DNA of 64,000 nucleotides, taken from the NCBI GenBank assembly GCA_041567895.1, contig JBFGAX010000004.1:19206-83205 (forward strand). The letters are read 5' to 3'. A program made the translations under genes and the position numbers. The DNA comes from JABDOU01 sp041567895. GTDB lineage: Bacteria; Actinomycetota; Acidimicrobiia; Spongiisociales; SHLN01. Shown one piece after another: positions 8,022 to 16,800 of this stretch. How positions within the stretch are numbered: the stretch's first letter is position 1; the number at the start of each line of letters is the position of its first letter. A model generated the notes under the pieces. It was not told the DNA's origin, did not search any database, and saw only the letters and a program-made list of their open reading frames with translations.

Positions 8022-8902
8022 GGCTTCACGACCGTTGCATCGATCCTCCTCGTCGACGGCAGCACCAACCGTTCGATCAAGGCCACAACGCCCACGAAGA
8101 CCAAACCGACCAAAGCAGATACGACAACCGAAGCAAACAGTTTCTCTGGCGACGAAGAAAACGATGATGCGAATCCGAGGATGGCCCGGCCGAGTCCTTC
8201 AGCAAGCCCTGCCGGAAGCTCTCCGACGATCGCGCCGATCACAGATGCGGTGGCCGCCACCTTCAACGCGGGGAACAGGTATGGCAACGCGGCCGGAATC
8301 TGCAGTTTGAAGAGCGTCTGCCGGGGCGACGCAGCATACGAGCGCATCAGTTCAGTCGCAGTCGCTGCGGGCGATCGGAGGCCGCGCAGGGTGTTTATCG
8401 CAACCGGGAAGAACGCGAGATATGCCGAGATGGCAGCGACCGAGACCCATTTCGGCAGGTCGAGCCTTCCTCCCCAAACCACGAGGATCGGAGCAATAGC
8501 TATCACCGGGACGGTCTGGCTTGCGACGACGTAGGGCATGAGACCGCGCTCTGCCAACTTCGATCTGACGAACAACAGGCCGAGGCCGAATCCAAAGGAG
8601 CAACCAACGACAAAGCCGATCAGGGCGGAGCGAAATGTGAACCATCCCGCTCGAAGGAGAATCACGAGCAGGATGTCCTCTCCGCCGCGTCTCGCCGGGC
8701 GAAAGAGTGACCCTGCAATATCCCATAGGTGTGGCATTGACCGCGCATTGGTTCTGATCGGAAGCCGCAGATCGGTGCCCGGCCAGACTCCTCCAGTCGC
8801 CTGACCCATCCACTTGTACGCCTCCCATGTGAGAGCCAGAACCGCCACGATCGTGACGATCGACCACAGCCTTCGTATCTGTCCGCTCAAGCTCTCCTGC
8901 AT
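8018..8902 (-). CDS. ABC transporter permease, first gene of the THI5-type importer operon
   Basis: The 294-residue protein has a membrane helix near the N-terminus (LWSIVTIVAVLALTWEAY) and about five more. Its EAA loop reads ELMRSYAASPRQTLFKLQIP, nearly the same as in the second permease (ELMDSYAASDRSVLWKLRLP), so the two are paralogues. A loop after the first helix (residues about 35-75) is longer than in the partner. The gene is the promoter-proximal member of the operon and is transcribed away from the VWA protein gene at 9108. The 205-bp divergent gap (8903-9107) presumably holds promoters for both directions, but I see no convincing operator. Confidence 0.87.
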   Translation of the reverse strand: MQESLSGQIRRLWSIVTIVAVLALTWEAYKWMGQATGGVWPGTDLRLPIRTNARSMPHLWDIAGSLFRPARRGGEDILLVILLRAGWFTFRSALIGFVVGCSFGFGLGLLFVRSKLAERGLMPYVVASQTVPVIAIAPILVVWGGRLDLPKWVSVAAISAYLAFFPVAINTLRGLRSPAATATELMRSYAASPRQTLFKLQIPAALPYLFPALKVAATASVIGAIVGELPAGLAEGLGRAILGFASSFSSSPEKLFASVVVSALVGLVFVGVVALIERLVLPSTRRIDATVVKP

Positions 8903-9107
8903 GACTCTGATCTTATGCTCGGCGAATGTTCCGTCCTGGTGGCGCTTGCTCGATGTCGGGTCTGGTTGATGTCAACGTTGACAGCCGATGTGCGCAGGTG
9001 ACTCGAAACTTGTAGAGTCGCGCGCACATGGGATCGGGTCTGGTGATTCGTCCCCGACATGAGCGTCTGACCCTTCAGGGCGGCGCGCGGCTAACACGGG
9101 AGACTGC

Positions 9108-10397
9108 ATGCGGCGGAAGCATGTTATTGATGCTTATGGGGCGAAACGCGTCCGGACCGGTTCAGGATCCGGACGGGCGGCAACAGTCCTGTGCACCGTA
9201 ATGGCTTTGTTTGCCGCCATGGCTCTGCCCGCCATGGCCGCCCCGAATCCGCCACTGCCCTCCGGCAATTGTGGGCTGACCGTCGCTGTCGTTCTCGACG
9301 TTTCGGATTCCGTGACAACGGCAGGGGCTGAGCAGACGGTTCGGGACGCAACGTCCGATCTCGTGAACTATTGGAGTGCCAGTGACATGACGGTCGGACT
9401 CTTTCGGTTTTGGGATGAGGCGGAATTCGTAGCCCCGTACACCCCCACATCAACGGGGGCGGCTGCTCTGGACGCAGCCGCTCAGACGCTGATCTTCGCG
9501 ACAGGTACCAACTGGGAGGCCGGCTTCCTCGAGGCGTACAACTATGACGGAGCGCCTGGCCCCCATTGGAGTGCGCCGCCGACCAGCTCACCATTGCTGC
9601 CGGACGCAGTCATCTTCGTTACCGACGGCCTACCTACTGCCTATGTGGACGACGCCGGCAACGCCGTCACCGGAGCGCCCTCCGCCACCGCCCAGGCGAA
9701 TGGCGAGGCGGGAGCCGATCTCTTCCGAGCCAACGGAGTCAAGGTGATCGCGCTCGGAATCGGTTCAGTGAGTGTGGCGAGCCTCCAGGGTATCTCCGGA
9801 CCGGTTGAGACGGACGACTACTGGCTTGCTGACTTCGCCACGTTGTCTGATCAGCTGCTGGCTCTCGGTAGGACGCTCTGCGATCCAAATCCGCCTCCAC
9901 CCGCAACCGCCGATGTCGCCATCGCCAAGAGTGATGGAGATCTGGAGGCGACGCCTGGTGAGCAACTCACCTACACACTGGCAGTGAGCAATGCAGGTCC
10001 GGATCCCGCCACCGACGTCCTGGTGGTGGACACGGTGCCGACCGGCACGGTTTTTGCATCTGCCACGACCACCGCCGGATCGTGTTCCGAGGTTGACGGC
10101 ACCGTGACCTGCGATCTCGGCGATGTGGCAGTTGGCGAAACTCCGACCGTGACACTGAGCGTGACGCTCGGTGCGGCTACCGCCGGTGTGTTATCGAATA
10201 CGGCGTCGGTTTCCACGTCCGCCGTCGATCCCGTAGCGGCGAACAACGTCGACAGTGAGGACACGCCCGTGGTTGATGTGTTGCCGGCCACCGGCATCGC
10301 TGGTGATGTGGCGTTTCCGACTGCCGTTGTCGCCGTTGTGGCCGGTCTTTTCCTGCTGCGGATCACGGCTGTCGCACGCCGCCGGCTCACGGCCTAG
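9108..10397 (+). CDS. Surface protein with VWA domain, DUF11 domain and LPATG sorting signal
   Basis: The 429-residue product starts at ATG 9108 after a GGGAG site. It has a long Sec signal peptide ending near ALPAMAAP, a von Willebrand A domain with the MIDAS motif DVSDS at residues 64-68, then a Pro-rich hinge. Next comes a DUF11 beta-sandwich containing GEQLTYTLAVSNAGPDPATD and DVAVGETPTVTLSVTL. The C-terminus reads LPATG at residues 392-396, a hydrophobic helix and RRR, which is a sortase sorting signal or a sortase-like cell wall anchor. The protein is therefore probably displayed on the surface and binds a metal-dependent ligand. No sortase gene is in the window. Confidence 0.85.
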   Translation: MRRKHVIDAYGAKRVRTGSGSGRAATVLCTVMALFAAMALPAMAAPNPPLPSGNCGLTVAVVLDVSDSVTTAGAEQTVRDATSDLVNYWSASDMTVGLFRFWDEAEFVAPYTPTSTGAAALDAAAQTLIFATGTNWEAGFLEAYNYDGAPGPHWSAPPTSSPLLPDAVIFVTDGLPTAYVDDAGNAVTGAPSATAQANGEAGADLFRANGVKVIALGIGSVSVASLQGISGPVETDDYWLADFATLSDQLLALGRTLCDPNPPPPATADVAIAKSDGDLEATPGEQLTYTLAVSNAGPDPATDVLVVDTVPTGTVFASATTTAGSCSEVDGTVTCDLGDVAVGETPTVTLSVTLGAATAGVLSNTASVSTSAVDPVAANNVDSEDTPVVDVLPATGIAGDVAFPTAVVAVVAGLFLLRITAVARRRLTA

Positions 10398-10840
10398 CTC
10401 GAGAGTCGTTCTTCGAGATCTTTGACCGCGGCAGCATATTGTTGGTGCTCGAAGTTGTATGCCCCGAGGTCGCTGTAGTCGAGACGCGGTCGATCGGGCT
10501 GCGTGAACGACGGCCACTCGACCGTGACCTCTGAGACGACAAGCGGAGTCTCGAGAGTCCAGCATTCGGTCAGGCCGCATCCACACGCCAATACCCCGAT
10601 GGTTGGCTTCTTGCGCCACAAGCGATGCTTTGACAGTCCGAGGAAGTATCCGGGTCCGAAGTTGGAGATCTCCTCCGCTCGTATCCCGGTTTGCATGCCA
10701 GCATGCTGGCCGAGCATATTGCCGAAGAGCTTGCGAACGACCTCGGTCAGGGGAGAGCCATTGATGATCGGTATGACGGCTAGAGCTTTTCCGAAATTCC
10801 GGTATTCGCAGGGCTCGAGAGCGAACTCGATAGAGTCCAT
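10394..10840 (-). CDS. Conserved hypothetical protein with CGCGxxxCW motif
   Basis: The 148-residue protein is soluble in appearance and has no recognised enzymatic domain. Notable features are an N-terminal EPCEYRNFG, a central VLACGCGLTECW with three closely spaced cysteines, and a C-terminal aromatic segment ending FEHQQYAAAVKDLEERL. The cysteine pattern could bind zinc. I recall similar small proteins in other actinobacteria in which a CxC...CW segment precedes a VxWxxFxQPxRPxxDY stretch, as here (VEWPSFTQPDRPRLDY), but I know of no function. It ends convergently with the VWA gene, overlapping by four bases. Confidence 0.65.
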   Translation of the reverse strand: MDSIEFALEPCEYRNFGKALAVIPIINGSPLTEVVRKLFGNMLGQHAGMQTGIRAEEISNFGPGYFLGLSKHRLWRKKPTIGVLACGCGLTECWTLETPLVVSEVTVEWPSFTQPDRPRLDYSDLGAYNFEHQQYAAAVKDLEERLSS

Positions 10841-10844
10841 GGCT

Positions 10845-11168
10845 CTACACCTTTGCCCTGGTCCTCCTCCGTCGCCAGCCGAGTAAGGAGCCGATCAAGG
10901 CTCCAATCACGAACGTGATACCCACGACTGCCGCAAGGGGCAGTTCTATGTCCCACGGCAGGAATTTCACGCTTACGTTGTCGAGGTTCTGGAGCGCGAA
11001 TATCGCGATCAGCGCTCCCAGAATCGACGACACGATGGCGAGAAGGCCGCTAGGCCCGCGGCTGGCGCCCTTGCGAGCTCCCTTCTCGGCTGCTTCTCGC
11101 ACGTCATCGGTGACGATGTCGGTCAATTCTGGAACGCTGTCGGAAAAAGTTTCATCCATACCAGTCAA
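10845..11168 (-). CDS. LapA-like (DUF1049) small membrane protein
   Basis: The 107-residue product has a polar N-terminal 40 residues and then two membrane helices (about 41-60 and 77-97). The segment between them, LQNLDNVSVKFLPWDIELPL, is the family hallmark: Asn/Gln-rich, then VxVxFLxW, then PL. The C-terminus is RRRRTR, consistent with a cytoplasmic tail. E. coli LapA works with LapB in controlling lipopolysaccharide synthesis, but in actinobacteria the role of DUF1049 proteins is unknown. It lies four bases upstream of the conserved hypothetical at 10394-10840 and may be co-transcribed with it. Confidence 0.8.
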   Translation of the reverse strand: MTGMDETFSDSVPELTDIVTDDVREAAEKGARKGASRGPSGLLAIVSSILGALIAIFALQNLDNVSVKFLPWDIELPLAAVVGITFVIGALIGSLLGWRRRRTRAKV

Positions 11169-11252
11169 GTTAGCTGATCTGCGAAGTCCCGGATATCGTT
11201 CTCTACAGTTGCGGAGGTCTGCCGACCGTCACTCGAAAGAATCAGGAGCGCC

Positions 11253-12698
11253 ATGGACATGTTCAAACGTCGGCGGGACGAATTCATGAAGTTGATCGGT
11301 GATGCGGTTGCGATCATTCCTGGCGAGACCGAATCGCAGCGAAATCACGACGTGCTTCACCCATTCCGTCAGAGTTCCGACTTCGTCTTTCTGACAGGAT
11401 TTGACGAACCGGACGCCGTTGCTGTCTTCGACCCCGATCATCCGACAGAACGGTACGTGCTCTTCGTGCGGCCCAGGGACCGCGACCGGGAGATCTGGGA
11501 CGGATACCGGGCCGGAACCGAGGGTGCCGTGGCTGATTTTGGCGCCGACGCCGCCTACCCCATATCTGAACTCGACAAGCGGATCAGATCTCATCTGCGC
11601 GGACACCAGACGGTGTATTTCCCGTGGGGTGCCCGCCACGAAGAGCAAGTGCGAGCCGGCCTGGCAGCGTCAAATACGACCAGGGTGCGAAACGGTCTCC
11701 AATCTCCCGAGTCGATAGCAGACCCGCGCCCGATTCTTGCGGAGATGCGGTTGTTCAAGACGGACGCAGAGGCTGAGCTCTTGCGAAGAGCATGTGACAT
11801 TTCGGTACAGGGTCATATGGAGGCGATGCGATTTGCGCAGCCCGGTATGAAGGAGTACCAGGTTCAGGCGGCGATGGAATACGTCTTCCGCTCCCATGGG
11901 TCCAATCGTGACGGTTACCCGGCCATCGTCGCCTCCGGCCCCAATGCGTGCATTCTCCACTACACGGACAATCGGCGGCTGATGGAGTCCGGTGACCTCC
12001 TTCTCATCGACGCTGCTGCCGAGTTCGGATTCTTCTCTTCCGACATCACGAGAACGTTTCCGGTGAATGGCACCTTCACGGCACCTCAGAGGGCGGTGTA
12101 CGACGTTGTGCTGAGAGCCCAGGAACAGTCACTGGCGGCCTGCGTGCTCGGAGCGCCCCTCGAGAGTGTCCATGACACGTCGACTCGTGTCATTTCCGAG
12201 GGTTTGTCGGAATTGCGGCTCGTGCCGACCTCTCCGGAGGAAACCCTCGAGATGGGCCTGTATCGTGAGTTCTTCATGCACGGAACGAGCCATTGGCTTG
12301 GACTGGATGTTCACGACGCCGGCAAATACCGGTTGGAAGGAAGCAGCCGGCCTCTCGAGCCGGGGATGTCGTTCACCGTGGAGCCCGGGGTGTACGTCGA
12401 TGCCAGACGTCCCGAGGTTGAGTTCACGATGTTTCCCTATGACGAACAAGCAATCGCAGATGACATCGCCGAATTCGGGCCCGAAGAGGCGAAGTCGCGG
12501 CGCGAGGCTGCCATGGCAGACGCACCCAGAGTTTCCCACGCCGTACCTCCAGAACTGCTCGGAATCGGGGTACGGATCGAAGACGATGTACTCATGACCG
12601 GAGACGGTGCTCTCAACATGACGGCTGCACTTCCTCGCCTCATCGAAGACGTCGAGCATCTCTGCTCCGAAGCTTCCTCCATCCCGGCGATCGTGTGA
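11253..12698 (+). CDS. pepP: Xaa-Pro aminopeptidase (M24B family)
   Basis: The 481-residue protein has the aminopeptidase P N-terminal domain (FVFLTGFDEPDAVAVFDP region) and a C-terminal pita-bread domain. All five expected metal ligands can be placed: Asp in LLLIDAAAE, Asp in SSDITRTF, His in MHGTSHWLGLDVHD, Glu in FTVEPGVYV and Glu in GVRIEDDVL. It should remove an N-terminal residue when the next residue is proline, with two Mn2+ ions, in the cytoplasm. ATG 11253 is preceded by AGGAG. The gene overlaps the next one by four bases. Confidence 0.92.
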   Translation: MDMFKRRRDEFMKLIGDAVAIIPGETESQRNHDVLHPFRQSSDFVFLTGFDEPDAVAVFDPDHPTERYVLFVRPRDRDREIWDGYRAGTEGAVADFGADAAYPISELDKRIRSHLRGHQTVYFPWGARHEEQVRAGLAASNTTRVRNGLQSPESIADPRPILAEMRLFKTDAEAELLRRACDISVQGHMEAMRFAQPGMKEYQVQAAMEYVFRSHGSNRDGYPAIVASGPNACILHYTDNRRLMESGDLLLIDAAAEFGFFSSDITRTFPVNGTFTAPQRAVYDVVLRAQEQSLAACVLGAPLESVHDTSTRVISEGLSELRLVPTSPEETLEMGLYREFFMHGTSHWLGLDVHDAGKYRLEGSSRPLEPGMSFTVEPGVYVDARRPEVEFTMFPYDEQAIADDIAEFGPEEAKSRREAAMADAPRVSHAVPPELLGIGVRIEDDVLMTGDGALNMTAALPRLIEDVEHLCSEASSIPAIV

Positions 12699-12967
12699 GA
12701 GAACCGCTCAACGTTTTTCGGCTTGCCGGCCGTCAACTCGCGGCTGCCGCGGCTCTGACTGCTCTCGGACTTTGGCTGTGGCCGGACGAATCTGCCGGCG
12801 CCTCTGGTGGTTGGGCGGTGCGATTGGCGGCGATTGTCTGGCTCATCGCGGCCCTGGCACTGGTCGCAGCTTGCTTTTGGATAACGGTGGGTCTCGTCGA
12901 TGGACAATGGAAGCGAAGCGGTTTCACACCGGGCCGCTGGCTTTCGGGCAACAAGCGACGTCGCTGA
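12695..12967 (+). CDS. Small two-helix membrane protein
   Basis: The 90-residue product starts at a GTG overlapping the pepP stop (GTGA), which supports translational coupling and a real gene. It has two hydrophobic segments (about residues 15-30 and 40-68), a short polar N-terminus and a basic tail ending GNKRRR. No family is recognised. After it, 12968-13090 is a short convergent gap with no feature I can support. Confidence 0.6.
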   Translation: MREPLNVFRLAGRQLAAAAALTALGLWLWPDESAGASGGWAVRLAAIVWLIAALALVAACFWITVGLVDGQWKRSGFTPGRWLSGNKRRR

Positions 12968-13090
12968 TCGTTGGCGCGCCGGCCGCTTTTGCTCAGCCTG
13001 TTCCCCCGCTCCATTGCCTGGCGTCGGCGAGCATTTCCCACCCGCTGATCTGCAGGACCGGGTTCATGAGCGGTTCAGACTCGGCCAGCT

Positions 13091-13768
13091 TTACGGAAGA
13101 ACGTGGTCCTCGACGGCGTGTCGACGCCATTCGGCGGCGTTTTTACCGTCGCCCATCCGTTCGAGTACGGACGCCAAAGCGAGCATCGCTTCGCAATGTC
13201 CCTCTGACGCGGCTCGGAGATACCAGTGTTTGGCGTAGCGAACGCGATCGAGTTGCATCATCCAGTTTCCGAGCTCGTACATCGAGGGACTCCAGTACTT
13301 GTCTGCGGCCGCTTTGAGGAGGCCAACAGCCGCTTCGGTTTGACCCTCCGAGAGGAGCAGGAGCCCCAGTCGATGCATCGCCTCCGGATACGACTCGTTT
13401 ACTGCCGCCTGGTAGGTTTGTTTTGCGAGCTCGGTTTCGCCAAGCCTCTCCTGAAGTCCCCCTAGTTCGCAGCGCGCTGCGTTCGATCCGGCTGTTGCTG
13501 CAACGTCGAACCATGCCAGGGCATTGGCGACGTCACCGTCAATCAGGAAAATCGTGGCCAAATCGCACATGGCGGCCGTATCACCCAGTTCGGCCGCTCT
13601 GCGGTACCAGACTTTGGCAGACTCGAGATCGCCCGCCACCTCGTGGCCGAAGGCGATCTCACACATTTCGGCGGCGTTTTCGACATTTGCCTCTCTAACG
13701 GCGCGTTGAGTCAGGCGCACGTCGGCCGCGCGCGATGCGTCTGCGAAGTGAGAAAGTTCGTCGCTCAT
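13091..13768 (-). CDS. Sel1-like repeat (TPR-related) protein
   Basis: The 225-residue protein is made of about five helical repeats, each near 36 residues, with the Sel1 pattern of a small residue, Leu and Gly, such as AKVWYRRAAELGDTAAMCDL, ALAWFDVAATAGSNAARCEL and AKHWYLRAASEGHCEAMLAL. It has no signal peptide or membrane segment. Such solenoids bind other proteins. The partner is unknown. It is transcribed divergently from the Lhr helicase gene. Confidence 0.82.
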   Translation of the reverse strand: MSDELSHFADASRAADVRLTQRAVREANVENAAEMCEIAFGHEVAGDLESAKVWYRRAAELGDTAAMCDLATIFLIDGDVANALAWFDVAATAGSNAARCELGGLQERLGETELAKQTYQAAVNESYPEAMHRLGLLLLSEGQTEAAVGLLKAAADKYWSPSMYELGNWMMQLDRVRYAKHWYLRAASEGHCEAMLALASVLERMGDGKNAAEWRRHAVEDHVLP

Positions 13769-13880
13769 CCCTCGGTATCAGCGTATCGCCGGACCCGAAC
13801 GCTATGTGTGGTCGCTCTAGTTCGATCGGCCTATTTCGGCGCCTGCGCGTTTGTCACAGATGTGACCTATTGTCTCGGCG

Positions 13881-16800
13881 GTGGATCACTTCGGCCCAGC
13901 AACCCGCGCCTGGTTTACCAATACGTTTCGTGCGCCAACAGTGGCTCAAGAACTCGGTTGGGAAGCCATCGGACGCGGCGAACACACGCTCATTCACGCT
14001 CCAACCGGATCAGGTAAAACGCTTGCAGCATTCCTGTGGTCAGTTGATCGTTTGCTTTCAGATTCGGTGCCGGAGGATTCTGATCGGTGCCGCGTTCTCT
14101 ATATCTCACCGATGAAGGCCCTTGCTTATGACATCGAACGCAATCTGCGTTCTCCTCTCGCCGGCATCACCAATGCTGCCGGCCGGCTCGGTGTAGAGAC
14201 GGCCTCGATCACTACCGCGCTTCGAACCGGCGACACGCCGCAGGAAGATCGGCGTCGAATGGCGAGAAAGCCGCCGGACATATTGCTCACAACACCGGAG
14301 TCTCTGTACCTCCTTCTGACCTCGCAGGCTCGCTCGATTCTCACGTCTATCGAGACGGTGATTGTCGATGAAGTCCATGCCATGGCAGGAACCAAGCGTG
14401 GCGCACACCTGGCGCTTTCGCTCGAGCGTATGGAGGAGATTGTCGAGAAGCCCCCACAGCGAATTGGCCTCTCGGCAACACAACGACCCCTCAGCGAAAT
14501 CGCCCGGTTCCTCGGCGGTGGCGAGCACGGCGAAGACGGTTGGATCGCCCGTCCGGTGACTGTGGTCGATGCGCCCCGCGACAAGCCACTGATCGTTCAA
14601 ATATCCATCCCGGTGGAGGACATGACCGACATCGGTCCGGCGGGACCGGTCGATGAACTCGAACGCCAGCCCAGCCGTTCGATCTGGCCACACATGTACC
14701 CGCGGATCCTCGAGCTCATTCGCCAACATCGGTCCACGATCGTCTTCAGCAACAGTCGCGGCCAGGCCGAACGGATTGCGAACCAGTTGAATGAGCTGGC
14801 GGAGGAACCGGTCGCCAGAGCCCATCATGGATCTGTGTCCCGGTCGCAACGACTCGAAATCGAGGATGCTTTGAAGCGCGGGGAGCTGCCTGCGGTCGTA
14901 GCCACTGCGACCCTCGAGCTCGGGATCGACATGGAGGCAGTCGAGCTCGTGATCCTCGTCGAAGCCCCGCCCTCGGTCGCAAGCGGACTGCAGCGGGTCG
15001 GGCGCGCGGGTCATCAGGTGGGGGCCGCGAGTCGTGCCGCGGTGTTTCCGAAGCACCGGGGCGATCTTCTCGAGGCGGCCGTGGTCGTCAACCGGATGCT
15101 TGAAGGCTCCATCGAAGAGACACGCATCCCCGCCAATCCGCTCGATGTGCTCGCCCAGCAGATCGTCGCATCTGTCGCAGTCGAGGATCGAGATGTCGAA
15201 GATCTCTACGCGATGATCCGCAGGTCTGCCCCGTATGCCGAACTACCCCTGGGACCCTTCGAAGCAACCCTCGACATGTTGGCAGGCCGATATCCGTCGG
15301 ATGCATTCTCGGAACTGCGCCCACGTGTCGTATGGAATCGGGTCGACGGCACGCTGAGCGCAAGGCCGGGCGCGAGGATGCTGGCTGTTACAAATGCCGG
15401 AACGATCCCGGATCGCGGACTCTATCGAGTGGTTTCACCCGAAGGCGGGCGAGTCGGCGAACTCGACGAAGAAATGGTGTACGAGAGCCGGAGTGGCGAC
15501 ACCATCATTCTCGGATCATCTGCCTGGCAGATAATCGAGATAACCCAGGATCGCGTGGTTGTGGTCCCAGCACCACCGGGGTCTGCCGCCCAATTGCCGT
15601 TCTGGCATGGCGATGCGATGGGACGGCCTCTCGAGCTCGGGAGGGCGGTCGGGACGTTTGTACGGGAGATAGGGGCTCTCTCTGAGGCCGAAGCTGTCGA
15701 GATGCTCGAATCTGATTTTCATCTCGATGCGTATGCCGCAGCCAACCTCGCCCGGTATCTCGCAGAAGAGAAGGAAGCGACGGGCACACTTCCGACGGAC
15801 AGAACGGTTGTCGTCGAACGTTTTCGCGACGAGATCGGCGACTGGCGGCTCGTATTGCTCTCGCCGTTCGGATCGAGAGTCCACGCCCCGTGGGCGATGG
15901 CCGCGTCCACCCGGATGCGACATGATCTGGGTCTCGACGTCGATACGATGTGGACGGACGACGGAATCATTTTCCGTTTCCCCGATTCAGATGAGCCGCC
16001 AGACTCGGCTCCGCTGTTTGTTCCGCCAGAAGAGCTCGAAGAGCTCGTACTTTCAGAAACGGCGAATTCGGCTCTCTTTACGTCGCGATTTCGGGAATCG
16101 GCCGGTCGCGCGCTTCTCTTGCCACGGCGTCGACCTGGCCAGCGGACGCCACTCTGGTTGCAGCGGCGAAGGGCCGTTGATCTGCTCGAGGTTGCGAAGG
16201 AGTTCCCGACGTTTCCGATCGTTCTCGAGACGTACAGGGAAGTTCTCCAGGACTACTTCGACTTGGAGGCCGTGACAGGGATTCTCGCTGATATCGCATC
16301 TCGCAAGATCAAGGTCCGGGACGTTGAAACCGACGGTCCGAGCCCGTTTGCTTCATCCTTGATGTTCGACTTCATATCGTCGTACATGTACGAGTACGAC
16401 GCTCCTTTGGCCGAGCGGAGGGCGGCGGCCCTGACGCTCGATCGCAATCTGCTGTCAGAGTTGATGGGAGAACCAGAGCTTCGTCAGTTGCTCGATCCCG
16501 ATGCGATCCATGAGGTCGAGCTTTCGTTGCAGTGGCTCACGGAGACCCGCACGGCGACATCGAGCGAGGGAATACGCGACATGCTGCTCGACGTCGGCCC
16601 GTTGGACATAGACGAAATCAGGGCTCGTTCCTCAAACATCGATGATCTCGAGACGGTGCTAGATGAGCTCGAAGCCGAGGCACGGATCATAAAGGTCTCT
16701 TCACGCTGGGCTGCCATCGAAGATGCGGCACGATTGAGGGACGCGCTCGGGTATTCGTTGCCGCAGGGAGTGCCGCAGGCTTTTCTCGAGCCGATAGCCG

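Noticed and set aside
9108..10397. Prophage or mobile-element origin for the surface protein
   Set aside because: No integrase, transposase, inverted repeats or phage genes were found anywhere in the window.
14106..15056. Minus-strand open frame of 316 codons within lhr
   Set aside because: It is the antisense of the well-supported Lhr helicase, with no recognisable domain.
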